A program made the translations under genes and the position numbers. DNA of 64,000 nt from AR5 sp041497115. Its GTDB lineage: Bacteria > Methylomirabilota > Methylomirabilia > Rokubacteriales > CSP1-6. The notes under the pieces are model-generated. The model was not told where the DNA came from and did not search any database. It saw only the letters and a program-made list of their open reading frames with translations. Location: NCBI GenBank assembly GCA_041497115.1, contig JBGQFW010000004.1:21194-85193 (forward strand), given 5' to 3'. Positions 50,001 to 57,425 of this stretch are shown one piece after another (positions within the stretch are counted from its first letter, which is position 1; every line of letters begins with the position of its first letter).

Positions 50001-51027
50001 ACAGCCGCGTCTTCTGGAGGTTCAGCCACACCGGGTCGATGCGGTTGAGCGTGCCGAGGCCGCGGTTGCTCAGCCGGTTGAGCGGGCGCCCGGGCGGCTC
50101 CTCGAGGTTGGGGTTGCCGATCTCGAGCGGCTTCTCCTGGCCCTTCTCGAAGATGCGCAGGAGGTTGCCCGGCTGCTGGACCTCGAAGCGCGGCAGCGGA
50201 TCGATGAGGGGCAGGACACCCTTCTTCAGCTCGTCGGCGGTGGGCGCCGGGTTGGCGAGCAATCGCTGGGGCAGGCCGTCCGGACCGTAGCTCTCGCCGA
50301 AGCGCGGCCGCTTGAGCGGGTACTGGCCGTTGTTGTAGAGCGCGGCGCCCCACAGCATGGGGCCGGTCTTCATCATGCTCTTCTCGACCTGGGCGGCCTC
50401 GGCCGGATGGCAGCCGCCGGGGCCGCAGGTGCGCCGCGCCACGCGCAGGTCGCCGGGGTTCACGAACTGCACGAACGCCTCGGACTCCTTGAGCAGCGCG
50501 GTGTAGGAGAGCTGCGGATTCGCCGAGGTCTTCCACACCTGTTTGTTGGCCGGCAGCACGTGCGCCTGCGCCTTGGCCGCCTCGTAGGCCGGCGAGCCCT
50601 GGGCGGCGCCCTCGGGCGCGCGCACGTCGTTGTTGCCGCCGTGACAATCCTGGCAGCCGAGCTTGACCGTCGTCGACGTGTGCATGCTCTGGGAATCGGT
50701 CTTGGTGTGGCAGGTCATGCAGCCGGCGCTCTTCTTGTCGGCGTCGGCCTGGCTCTGGCGCGCGAGCGGCGACTCCGGCACGGCGGGAGCGGCCGGCGCG
50801 GCGGACTCGGCGGGCTTCTCCTCCTCGGCGGGGCCGCGGCGGATGCGCTGGGCCAGGCGCAGGGCCTCGCCGGGCTCGCCGGCGGCGGCCAGCGCAAGCT
50901 CGGGACGGCGGGCGCCCAGGCCGAGGCGGTCGCCGAGCGGCGCGAGCGCCATCAGGACCAGTGCGGCCAGCAACGCCGCGAGCGCGCCGCGCCGCCATCT
51001 CCACCCGCCACCCGCGCCATGCCTCAT
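47044..51027 (-). CDS. Decahaem cytochrome c fused to a beta-propeller (LVIVD repeats)
   Basis: 1327-residue secreted or outer-surface protein. After a signal or anchor helix (ALAALLAALVLMALAP) come ten haem motifs in order: CMTCH, CQDCH, CGPGGCH, CSGCH, CVVCH, CSDCH, CVDCH, CFACH, CFGCH, CTDCH, spread over residues about 95-790. The C-terminal 500 residues are LVIVD/YVTN-type repeats (ANGRGGFRAYDVAQID, LKVVDITDPTKPRAVPN, GLAIVDVEHPEAP), a propeller that may bind a partner or surface. GGGAGG precedes ATG 51027 by 7 nt. It overlaps the upstream 175-residue gene by 4 nt. Confidence 0.92.
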   Translation of the reverse strand: MRHGAGGGWRWRRGALAALLAALVLMALAPLGDRLGLGARRPELALAAAGEPGEALRLAQRIRRGPAEEEKPAESAAPAAPAVPESPLARQSQADADKKSAGCMTCHTKTDSQSMHTSTTVKLGCQDCHGGNNDVRAPEGAAQGSPAYEAAKAQAHVLPANKQVWKTSANPQLSYTALLKESEAFVQFVNPGDLRVARRTCGPGGCHPAEAAQVEKSMMKTGPMLWGAALYNNGQYPLKRPRFGESYGPDGLPQRLLANPAPTADELKKGVLPLIDPLPRFEVQQPGNLLRIFEKGQEKPLEIGNPNLEEPPGRPLNRLSNRGLGTLNRIDPVWLNLQKTRLFDPSLSLLGNNHVPGEFRSSGCSGCHVIYANDRDASHSADYAQFGNLGRSVTVDPTIPKNESGHPVRHTFTNSIPTSQCVVCHHHPGTTVTNSYLGNIWWDNESDGHLMYPDKEHKHTPADIDHIQRMNPEGSALRGKWSDPTFLANITDLNAKTKRVQFADHHGHGWVFRNVYKTDRKGHMLDADNKVVAPDDPDRFKKAVHLKDIHLEKGMHCSDCHFALDAHGNGKLYGETRAAVEITCVDCHGSITQKATLKTSGPAAPAGGTDLALLTTPSGQRRFQWKGDTLIQRSTVTKGLEWEVVQVLDSIDPKSDWAKQNPKRAERSRLAKTMRRDGTTWGDAPASDKELAHPDSKMTCFACHTSWVTSCFGCHLPMKANERKPLLHNEGDVLRNWTPYNFQTLRDDVFMLARDGDTAGKRISPARSTCAVMVGSQNGNREWVYSQQQTLSAEGFSGHAFSTFVPHTVRATETKGCTDCHVSKANDNNAWMASVLMQGTNFYNFIGRYAWVAEGGKGLEAVVVTEREEPQAVIGSTLHRDAYPEEYEKHKARGDLLDEKEHHRGRDILDIFGKDEVQSIQVRGEYLYTANGRGGFRAYDVAQIDQKGFSERIVSAPFSPLGQRLYVKTKYATAVASPSTLAVDPTRSHRPENEEQKIHLVYAFLYVTDREEGFIVIGNPLDSPNRAGVATLLDGDPTNNFLERAVTFNPDGLLTGAVNLTIAGHYAYVLAPKGLFVIDLDNPLKPRIVANIGAPALVSPRAIAVQFRYAFVTDAEGLKVVDITDPTKPRAVPNAVVRLKDTHGLYVARTYAYVAAGSQGLAIVDVEHPEAPVLDQIYDAGGAINDTRDVKVGMTNASLFAYVADGKNGLRVVQLTSPEDTPTYLGFSPRPQPKLIATAPTHGPALAVSKGIDRDRAVDESGNQIGVFNRVGSRPLTLEEQHQLYLRDGKVYTVSEEPPSAPREPSAPKQDQPATAPEGGPRLRRPR

Positions 51028-51551
51028 GGACTCGCCTCCCTGACCCGTATGAGCCCGATCGGGCCGAACCAGAACTCGCCGCCGTCCCACCCCTGCAACG
51101 CGCCGCCACCCGGCGCCGGCGCCAGGGCGACGTCAGCGACGATCACCCGCGTCTCGCGCTCGGGCGGCTCACCGGCGGCCAGGTGCGTGTGAAGCGCGCC
51201 GGCGTCGAGCGGCAACGCCGCCGCGGCCCGTCGGCCGAACTGCGCCGCGACGCGATCACGCCAGTCCCCGGTGTCCACCGACGTCGTGTCCCACCGGTCG
51301 AGCCCGGCGGCCCCGGCGGGCGACTCGCCGGACGCCGCCCGCGCCGGAGCGGGCGCGCCGACGACGGCGCCCGGCGCCGTGGGCCCGGCGGCCGACGCCG
51401 CCGGCGCCACCGCGATCCCCGCCGGCGTGGCTGGCGCCGTTGCCACCGGCCCTGGCTGGACGACGTCCGTCACGGGGCCTCCGGCCCAGAACCCGACAGC
51501 CATGCCGACCAGCACGACCGCGGCCGCTGCCAGCGTGATCCGCCTCACCAT
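51024..51551 (-). CDS. Membrane-anchored protein of unknown function
   Basis: 175-residue protein: N-terminal anchor ITLAAAAVVLVGMAVGFWAG, an Ala/Pro-rich linker (residues 30-80), and a small C-terminal domain with DTGDWRDRVAAQFGRRAAA and WDGGEFWFGPIGLIRVREA. No haem motif and no family recognised. It sits between the porin and decahaem genes (ATGA overlap with the latter), so it is probably an assembly or anchoring factor of the complex. AGGAG lies 5 nt before ATG 51551. Confidence 0.7.
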   Translation of the reverse strand: MVRRITLAAAAVVLVGMAVGFWAGGPVTDVVQPGPVATAPATPAGIAVAPAASAAGPTAPGAVVGAPAPARAASGESPAGAAGLDRWDTTSVDTGDWRDRVAAQFGRRAAAALPLDAGALHTHLAAGEPPERETRVIVADVALAPAPGGGALQGWDGGEFWFGPIGLIRVREASP

Positions 51552-51583
51552 CCGCTCCTGCGCCCCGTCACCCCGGCCCTCCG

Positions 51584-53392
51584 TCAATAGGTCAGCGTGA
51601 CGGAGAGGAAGCCCGAGTACAGGACCCAGTTCTTCGACGACGTGGTCTTTTCCAGGCCGCTGGGGCCGAAGGTGAACGTCTGCGACTGGTAAATGTCCCT
51701 GAATCCATCGCCGCCGATGAAGGCGGCCCCGCCGATGTTCACGATGATGTTGTCGATCAGCAGCGGCCGCCAGCGGATCCCCGCGCTGAGGTCCCAGCCG
51801 AGGTCGGGGCGGATGTGGTCCTGGAAGAGCACCAGCTCCAGCGGCTCGGTGTGATGGAAGCGCAGCTTGTTGGCCTCCAGCAGCAGCCGCACCTTCGGCG
51901 TCAGCTCGACCTCGGCGCCGGCGCCGAAGATGAACACGCCCGGGTTCACGTAGTTCGGCTGCCCCTCGATCTTGCTCGAGCGCAGGGACGGCAGCAGGCT
52001 GTTGCCCCCCTTGAGCGAGAGGTTGGTGGTGGGCAGCGGGATGCCCTCGCGGACGTAGTAGCTGAAGGAGCCGCCGGCGAAGTTCGGGTTGTCGAGGATC
52101 GCGTCGAACCCGCGGCCGCGGCCGTCGAGCGGCTTGCTGTCGCCCGAGGCCCAGAAGAACGACAGCTTGGGCCGCAGCCAGTCGAAGTCCATCGAGGCCT
52201 CGAGGGCGGCCATCTGGGCGTTGAGGTCCAGCGGCTTGCCGGCCAGGTTGTTGAAGGTGTCGCGCCCGAGCACCTGGTAGAAGGCGTGCGTCACGTTGAG
52301 GGGGCCGACGTGGCCGTCGCCCGTCCACCCGAGGTAGACGGAGTCGATCGTGTGCACCGCCGGGTTGCTGCCGTTGAAGGCGAGGCCCGTGACGGCCGGC
52401 CGCACGACGAAGCCGTTCGAATCGATGTGATCGCCGCCCGAGTCGTGCAGGTACTGGGCGCTGACCTGGCCGGTGTAGCCCAGGGCCAGGAGGTCCTGGA
52501 AGAAGTAGTTCAGGATGCCGATGTGCTGGCCGCGGGTCTCGAAGAGCCGGTTCAGCCCGCTGTTGGTCTCCTTCTCGAGCGGCCGGAAGTACACCGCGTT
52601 GAACTGCTGGCGGTTCGAGCCGAGGTTGCCGAACGCGCGGAAGCCCAGGTTCTCGTCGCTGAAGATGAAGCCGCGGAAGTCGCTGGTGAACTCCTGGATG
52701 CCGGCCCGCACCGACACGAAGTCGTAATTCGGCGTGAGATCGGCCAGGTGGTACTCGACGAAGAACTCCTGCAGGCTCCCGAAGTCCCGGTTGCGGGCGA
52801 TCCCCTCCCGCACGTCCACGTTGACGACACCGGTCTCCTTGGACTGGAGAAAATTGAAGTTGTAGACACCGGTGATGCGGAACTCCCAGTCGCGCGGCTT
52901 GAAGGCGGTGTCGCCCTTGAAGACGCTCAGCGACAGGATGAAGTTGTGGTTGAGGAAGAGCTGGTCACCGTTGCCGAACACGTCCGCGCTGTCGGGCGAG
53001 GCGGTGCTGGGGCCGGTGGGGGTTGGAACCCGGCGGGCCTCGAAGATCGTGTCCATGATGGCCGACAGGTTCACGAACACGTTCTGGCCGTAGACCGGGA
53101 AGTCGCCCTTGAGGATGTTCTGGCTGTAGGGATCCCACCAGTGGCCCTTCTGGTAGGGGTTCTCCAGCGGCCGCTCGAAGCGGTTCCAGTCGGGCAACCC
53201 CAGCCGCCACCGGTCCGGGATGGGCACGTAGTCGGGGCTGGTGTCGGTCGCCTTCTGCTTGGGGTGGCCGAGCGAGGGGCCGACGTACCCCGGGGGCGGT
53301 TCCTGCGGCTCCTGCTTCGGCTCCTGTGCGAAGCCGACGCCGGGCAACAGCGCCAGGACCACGACAATTCCGACGATCGTCCGCTTGAGCAT
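51584..53392 (-). CDS. Outer-membrane beta-barrel protein (DUF1302-like porin)
   Basis: 602-residue predicted outer-membrane barrel. Signal peptide TIVGIVVVLALLPGVGFAQ is followed by a Pro-rich start and a long run of alternating amphipathic strands (NFILSLSVFKGDTAF, FRITGVYNFNFLQSK, VRAGIQEFTSDFRGFIF), ending in the sorting-type aromatic SGFLSVTLTY. Barrels of this type occur with multihaem cytochromes in porin-cytochrome conduits of metal-reducing bacteria. It is the first gene of the leftward operon, with promoter at 53442-53469. Confidence 0.85.
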   Translation of the reverse strand: MLKRTIVGIVVVLALLPGVGFAQEPKQEPQEPPPGYVGPSLGHPKQKATDTSPDYVPIPDRWRLGLPDWNRFERPLENPYQKGHWWDPYSQNILKGDFPVYGQNVFVNLSAIMDTIFEARRVPTPTGPSTASPDSADVFGNGDQLFLNHNFILSLSVFKGDTAFKPRDWEFRITGVYNFNFLQSKETGVVNVDVREGIARNRDFGSLQEFFVEYHLADLTPNYDFVSVRAGIQEFTSDFRGFIFSDENLGFRAFGNLGSNRQQFNAVYFRPLEKETNSGLNRLFETRGQHIGILNYFFQDLLALGYTGQVSAQYLHDSGGDHIDSNGFVVRPAVTGLAFNGSNPAVHTIDSVYLGWTGDGHVGPLNVTHAFYQVLGRDTFNNLAGKPLDLNAQMAALEASMDFDWLRPKLSFFWASGDSKPLDGRGRGFDAILDNPNFAGGSFSYYVREGIPLPTTNLSLKGGNSLLPSLRSSKIEGQPNYVNPGVFIFGAGAEVELTPKVRLLLEANKLRFHHTEPLELVLFQDHIRPDLGWDLSAGIRWRPLLIDNIIVNIGGAAFIGGDGFRDIYQSQTFTFGPSGLEKTTSSKNWVLYSGFLSVTLTY

Positions 53393-53441
53393 TGGGGCGC
53401 GAGAGGGTAGCGATCAACGCGCCCCCCCGTGGCGGCGGAAT

Positions 53442-53469
53442 CCTATAGCCGGACGGGTTGCTTTGTCAA
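53442..53469 (-). promoter_or_regulatory. Sigma70-type promoter of the porin/decahaem operon
   Basis: TTGACA (53464-53469), 16 nt, TATAGG (53442-53447) on the minus strand. Start would be near 53435, leaving a leader of about 43 nt before ATG 53392. It is back-to-back with the rightward promoter 34 nt away, so both operons may be co-regulated. Confidence 0.55.
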
Positions 53470-53502
53470 AGCCGTATCCACCGGCCGGCCGGGCGGCCGC
53501 TC

Positions 53503-53532
53503 TTGACACGACCCCCGGCCCCCCCGTATCGT
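53503..53532 (+). promoter_or_regulatory. Sigma70-type promoter of the NuoEF/CNB operon
   Basis: TTGACA (53503-53508), 18 nt, TATCGT (53527-53532). Transcript start would be near 53539, about 40 nt before ATG 53580. The leader contains a 16 bp palindrome. Confidence 0.55.
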
Positions 53533-53549
53533 CCTGCTCCATCGCGTCA

Positions 53550-53565
53550 CCCGCCGCGCGGCGGG
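53550..53565 (+). promoter_or_regulatory. Perfect 16 bp palindrome in the NuoEF leader
   Basis: CCCGCCGCGCGGCGGG lies between the promoter and ATG 53580, in the region that should hold the ribosome binding site; no Shine-Dalgarno is visible. It could be a repressor site or an RNA hairpin that controls translation. Confidence 0.4.
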
Positions 53566-53579
53566 CTCGCGAGTGACCC

Positions 53580-55271
53580 ATGAGCAGCGGCTCTCCGATC
53601 ATCGCGGCGCTGAAGGCCATCCAGCACGAGCACGGGTATGTCCCCGTGGCGGCGCTGCAGGAGCTGTCCGCGCGCACCAACACGCCCCTGTACCAGCTGC
53701 ACGGCGTCATCAGCTCCTTCCCGCACTTCCGCACCGCCGCGCCGCCGCCGGTGGAGGTGCTGGTGTGTGACGACATGTCGTGCCACCGCCGCGGCTCCAG
53801 CGAGCTGCTGGCGGCGGTCCAGCAGCAGGTCGCCCGCGAGGGCCCCGCCGGCACGGTGGTCCGTACGGTGTCGTGCCTGGGGCGCTGCGACCGGGCGCCG
53901 GCGTGCGCGGTCAACGAGACGATCCTCTCGCGCCAGACGCTGGAGACGCTCGTCGGTCACATGGCGAACGCCGCCGTCGGCGGCACGATCGGGCACGAGC
54001 GCGTGACGCCGGCCGGGGGCACCCTGCGCGTGGACCCCTACCCGGACACGGGCCAGCGCTACGGCGCCGCCCGCAAGCTGGCCGCCGCCGGCGACGCCGG
54101 CGCCACCGCCGTCATCGCCGCCCTCAAGGCGAGCAACCTGCGCGGCATGGGGGGCGCCGGGTTCCCGACCGGGCTCAAGTGGGAGATCGTGCGCGGCGCG
54201 ACCGGCGACACGAAGTACATCGTCTGCAACGGCGACGAGAGCGAGCCCGGCACGTTCAAGGACCGCTTCATCCTCGAGAACGCCCCGCACCTCCTGGTGG
54301 AGGGCATGCTGCTGGCCGGGCTCGTCACCGGCGCCCGCCACGGCATCGTCTACATCCGCCACGAGTACGAAGGCCAGATCGAGGTCGTCGAGCACGAGCT
54401 CGAGCGGGCCCGCAAGCTCGGCGCCATCGGCCCCGACGTCTTCGGCTCCGGCCGCGCGTTCGAGATGGAGGTCTTCGTGAGCCCGGGCGGCTACATCTGC
54501 GGCGAGGAGTCGGCGCTGCTGGAGGCGATCGAGGGCAAGCGGGCGGAGCCGCGCAACAAGCCGCCGTTCCCCGGCACCCACGGCCTGTGGAACAAGCCCA
54601 CCGTCATCAACAACGTCGAGACGTTCGTGATGGCGCCGGCGATCCTCGTGCACGGCGCCGACTGGTTCAGGGCGCAGGGGCTGTCGGGCGCCCCCGGCCT
54701 CAAGTTCGTCGGCATCAGCGGCGACGTGGCGCGGCCCGGCGTGTTCGAGATCCCCATGGGCACGCCCGCCCGCAAGGTCATCTTCGAGCTGGCCGGCGGC
54801 ATCGCCGGCGGCAAGAAGTTCAAGGCGTGGGCGCCGTCGGGACCGTCCTCCGGCTACCTGCCGCCCTCGCTGGTGGACACGCCGCTCGACTTCAAGACGC
54901 TCGCCGACGTCGGCTCCATGCTCGGCTCGGGCGCGATCGTGGTGCTGAGCGAGGACGCCTGCATGCTCGACATGGCGCTCAACGCCGTGCGCTTCTTCAA
55001 GAACGAGTCGTGCGGCAAGTGCGTCCCCTGCCGGGTGGGCTCGGCCAAGATGGTGGACGTCCTCAACCTCATCGCCCACGGCCAGGGGCGGCCCGAGCAC
55101 ATCGCGATGATCGACGACCTGACGCACACGCTGATCCTGACGTCCATCTGCGGTCTCGGCCAGGTGGTGCCGGTGCCGATCCGCTCGGTGCTGACCCACT
55201 TCCGCGAGGAGATCGACGAACATCTACTCCGCCGGCGCTGTCCCGCCGGCGTGTGCCCGATGGGGGTGTGA
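53580..55271 (+). CDS. NuoE-NuoF fusion, NADH:acceptor oxidoreductase flavoprotein
   Basis: 563-residue cytoplasmic protein. Residues 1-125 are a NuoE/thioredoxin-like [2Fe-2S] domain with Cys pairs in CDDMSCHRRG and SCLGRCDRAP. Residues about 145-563 are NuoF: NADH/FMN site RGMGGAGFPTGLKWEI, NGDESEPGTFKDR, GGYICGEESALLEAIEG, and the [4Fe-4S] motif ESCGKCVPCRVG with a later ICGLGQ Cys. It should pass electrons between NAD(P)H and the iron-sulfur protein encoded next (TGATG overlap). Fusions of E and F occur in some hydrogenase and formate dehydrogenase modules, but none of those catalytic subunits is here. Confidence 0.92.
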   Translation: MSSGSPIIAALKAIQHEHGYVPVAALQELSARTNTPLYQLHGVISSFPHFRTAAPPPVEVLVCDDMSCHRRGSSELLAAVQQQVAREGPAGTVVRTVSCLGRCDRAPACAVNETILSRQTLETLVGHMANAAVGGTIGHERVTPAGGTLRVDPYPDTGQRYGAARKLAAAGDAGATAVIAALKASNLRGMGGAGFPTGLKWEIVRGATGDTKYIVCNGDESEPGTFKDRFILENAPHLLVEGMLLAGLVTGARHGIVYIRHEYEGQIEVVEHELERARKLGAIGPDVFGSGRAFEMEVFVSPGGYICGEESALLEAIEGKRAEPRNKPPFPGTHGLWNKPTVINNVETFVMAPAILVHGADWFRAQGLSGAPGLKFVGISGDVARPGVFEIPMGTPARKVIFELAGGIAGGKKFKAWAPSGPSSGYLPPSLVDTPLDFKTLADVGSMLGSGAIVVLSEDACMLDMALNAVRFFKNESCGKCVPCRVGSAKMVDVLNLIAHGQGRPEHIAMIDDLTHTLILTSICGLGQVVPVPIRSVLTHFREEIDEHLLRRRCPAGVCPMGV

Positions 55272-57415
55272 TGAGTCCCGGCGCCACGATCAAGCTCACG
55301 ATCGACGGGCGGGAGACGAGCGTGGCGGCGGGCACGTCGATCTTCGACGCCGCCCGCGGCCTCGGCATCGACATTCCCACGCTCTGCCACGCGCAGCATC
55401 AGACCCCGGTCGGCGTCTGCCGCGTGTGCACGGTGGAGGTGAAGAACAACCGCGTGCTGGCCGCCTCGTGCGTGCGGCCGTGCGAGGAGGGCATGGTGGT
55501 CGCCACCGCCAGCGAGGGGGTGGTGCGCGCCCGCACCACGCTGGCCGAGCTGCTGCTGTCCGACCATCCCTCGCCGTGCGTGCGCCAGAAGGCGACCGGC
55601 GACTGCGAGCTCGAGCGGTTCGGCACCGCCCACGGCGTGGCGGCGCCGCGCTTCGCCGCCCGCCCGTCGCCGCGCGGCCACGACGACTCGTCCTTCTTCA
55701 TCGCGGTGGACCACACCGCGTGCATCCTGTGCGACCGCTGCATCCGCGGCTGCTCGGAGGTGAAGAAGAACTTCGTCATCGGCCGGGCCGGCAAGGGCTA
55801 CGGGACCGGCATCGCGTTCGACACCGACGTGCCGATGGCCGCCTCCACCTGCGTGGGGTGCGGCGAGTGCATGGTGTCGTGCCCGACCGGCGCGCTCACC
55901 AACCGCAAGGTCGTGGACGTGGACCTGCCCGCCGGCCAGGAGGTGGCGGCCGCCGAGCTGCAGCAGCTCGACATCTTCAAGCGGATGTCGGGCACCTTCC
56001 TCGACCTCAACCGCGGCGCGGTGGTCAAGCGGCGGTTCCGGCCGGGCGAGGTCATCTGCCGCGAGGGCGACTTCGGCTCGACCGCGTTCTACGTGCTGAG
56101 CGGCCGGGTCGAGGTCTCGCTCGCCACCCCGCTCGGCCACAGCGCGGCCCGGGGCAAGCGCGACGGCGGCCGCAAGGGCTTCTTCCGCAGCCTGACCGCG
56201 CTCGTCACGCGGGAGCCGACCGCCGCCCAGGCAGTGGCGGGGCCGCGCTACATCCCGATCGACGCCTCGGTGGACCTCGAGCTGTCCCACCCGGTGGCCC
56301 AGCTCGGCGTCGGCGAGCTGTTCGGCGAGATGACGTGCCTGTCCTTCTATCCGCGCTCGGCGACGGTGCGCGCGATCGAGGACACCGAAGTCCTGGAGAT
56401 GCTGCGCAACGTGCTGCAGATGCTCCAGAAGGACAAGGTCTTCAAGGCCACCCTCGACCGCCGCTACCGCGAGCGCGCGCTGGACACGCACCTGCGCACG
56501 GTGCCGATCTTCGCCGGCGTGCCCGACACCCTCTTCAACGAGCTGCGCGACAAGGTCGAGCTGGTCCGCTTCGAGCCCGGCCAGGTGATCTGCCGCCAGG
56601 GTGAGGCGGCCGACGCCCTCTACCTGATCCGCATCGGCTTCGTGAAGGTGAGCCAGACCTTCCCGGGCGGCGAGCTCGTCCTGCGCTACCTCACGCGCCC
56701 GGAGTACTTCGGCGAGATCGGGCTGCTCGGCGAGGGCATCCGCACGGCGACCTGCACCGCCCTCGATCACGTGGAGACCGTGCGGATCAAGAGTGAGGAC
56801 TTCCACGCCATGCTGCGCCGCTACCCCGAGATCCACACGCGGCTGGCCGAGGTGGCCGAGGAGCGGATCGCCGAGAATGCGCGGCGGCAGGCGGTCGGCG
56901 CCATCCCGATCGACGACTTCCTCGGCCAGGGGTTGATGGAGGCCCAGAACCTCCTGGTGATCGACCTCGAGCGGTGCACCCGCTGCGACCAGTGCGTGCG
57001 GGCGTGCGCCGAGGCGCACGACGGCGTCACCCGCCTGGTGCGCGACGGCCTGCGCTACGACAAGTACCTGATCGCGACCTCTTGCCGCTCGTGCCGCGAC
57101 CCGCTCTGCATGGTCGGCTGCCCGGTCGGCTCCATCCGCCGCCATCCCGACTCGCTCGAGATCCTCATCGAGGACTGGTGCATCGGCTGCGGGCTGTGCG
57201 CCAACCAGTGCCCGTACGGCAACATCAACCTGCACCCGTTCACGGTCACCACCGACGACCCCGACCACCCGGGCCGGCGCAAGGCGGTGGTGCGCGAGAA
57301 GGCCACCACCTGTGACCTCAGCCGCGAGTACGCCGTGCCGGCGTGCGAGTACGCCTGCCCGCACGATGCGCTCAAGCGCATCGAGCCGCTGAAGTTCTTC
57401 GGGATCGCCCAGTGA
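55271..57415 (+). CDS. Iron-sulfur protein with two embedded cyclic-nucleotide-binding domains
   Basis: 714 residues. 1-80: NuoG-like [2Fe-2S] (LCHAQHQTPVGVCRVCTVEV and a later ASCVRPC); a degenerate HxxxC...C site follows (DHPSPCVRQKATGDCEL, one Cys lost). About 140-215: two [4Fe-4S] motifs (CILCDRCIRGCSEV; CVGCGECMVSCPTGAL). About 255-380 and 410-535: two CRP-like cNMP-binding domains, each with a phosphate cassette (LFGEMTCLSFYPRSAT; FGEIGLLGEGIRTAT) keeping the Arg. 555-714: DMSO-reductase-beta/NrfC-type polyferredoxin with four Cys clusters (CTRCDQCVRACAEAH, CIGCGLCANQCPYGN). An electron relay gated by cNMP is the obvious inference. Confidence 0.92.
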   Translation: MSPGATIKLTIDGRETSVAAGTSIFDAARGLGIDIPTLCHAQHQTPVGVCRVCTVEVKNNRVLAASCVRPCEEGMVVATASEGVVRARTTLAELLLSDHPSPCVRQKATGDCELERFGTAHGVAAPRFAARPSPRGHDDSSFFIAVDHTACILCDRCIRGCSEVKKNFVIGRAGKGYGTGIAFDTDVPMAASTCVGCGECMVSCPTGALTNRKVVDVDLPAGQEVAAAELQQLDIFKRMSGTFLDLNRGAVVKRRFRPGEVICREGDFGSTAFYVLSGRVEVSLATPLGHSAARGKRDGGRKGFFRSLTALVTREPTAAQAVAGPRYIPIDASVDLELSHPVAQLGVGELFGEMTCLSFYPRSATVRAIEDTEVLEMLRNVLQMLQKDKVFKATLDRRYRERALDTHLRTVPIFAGVPDTLFNELRDKVELVRFEPGQVICRQGEAADALYLIRIGFVKVSQTFPGGELVLRYLTRPEYFGEIGLLGEGIRTATCTALDHVETVRIKSEDFHAMLRRYPEIHTRLAEVAEERIAENARRQAVGAIPIDDFLGQGLMEAQNLLVIDLERCTRCDQCVRACAEAHDGVTRLVRDGLRYDKYLIATSCRSCRDPLCMVGCPVGSIRRHPDSLEILIEDWCIGCGLCANQCPYGNINLHPFTVTTDDPDHPGRRKAVVREKATTCDLSREYAVPACEYACPHDALKRIEPLKFFGIAQ

Positions 57416-57425
57416 CCGGCGCGCG

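Noticed and set aside
46198..51192. Open frame of 1664 codons on the plus strand
   Set aside because: It is antisense to the tetrahaem and decahaem genes and made of Arg/Val/His/Gly-rich residues typical of G+C-rich shadow frames; no domain.
53580..57415. Part of respiratory complex I
   Set aside because: No NuoA-D or NuoH-N genes follow and the second protein lacks the molybdopterin-like NuoG domain.
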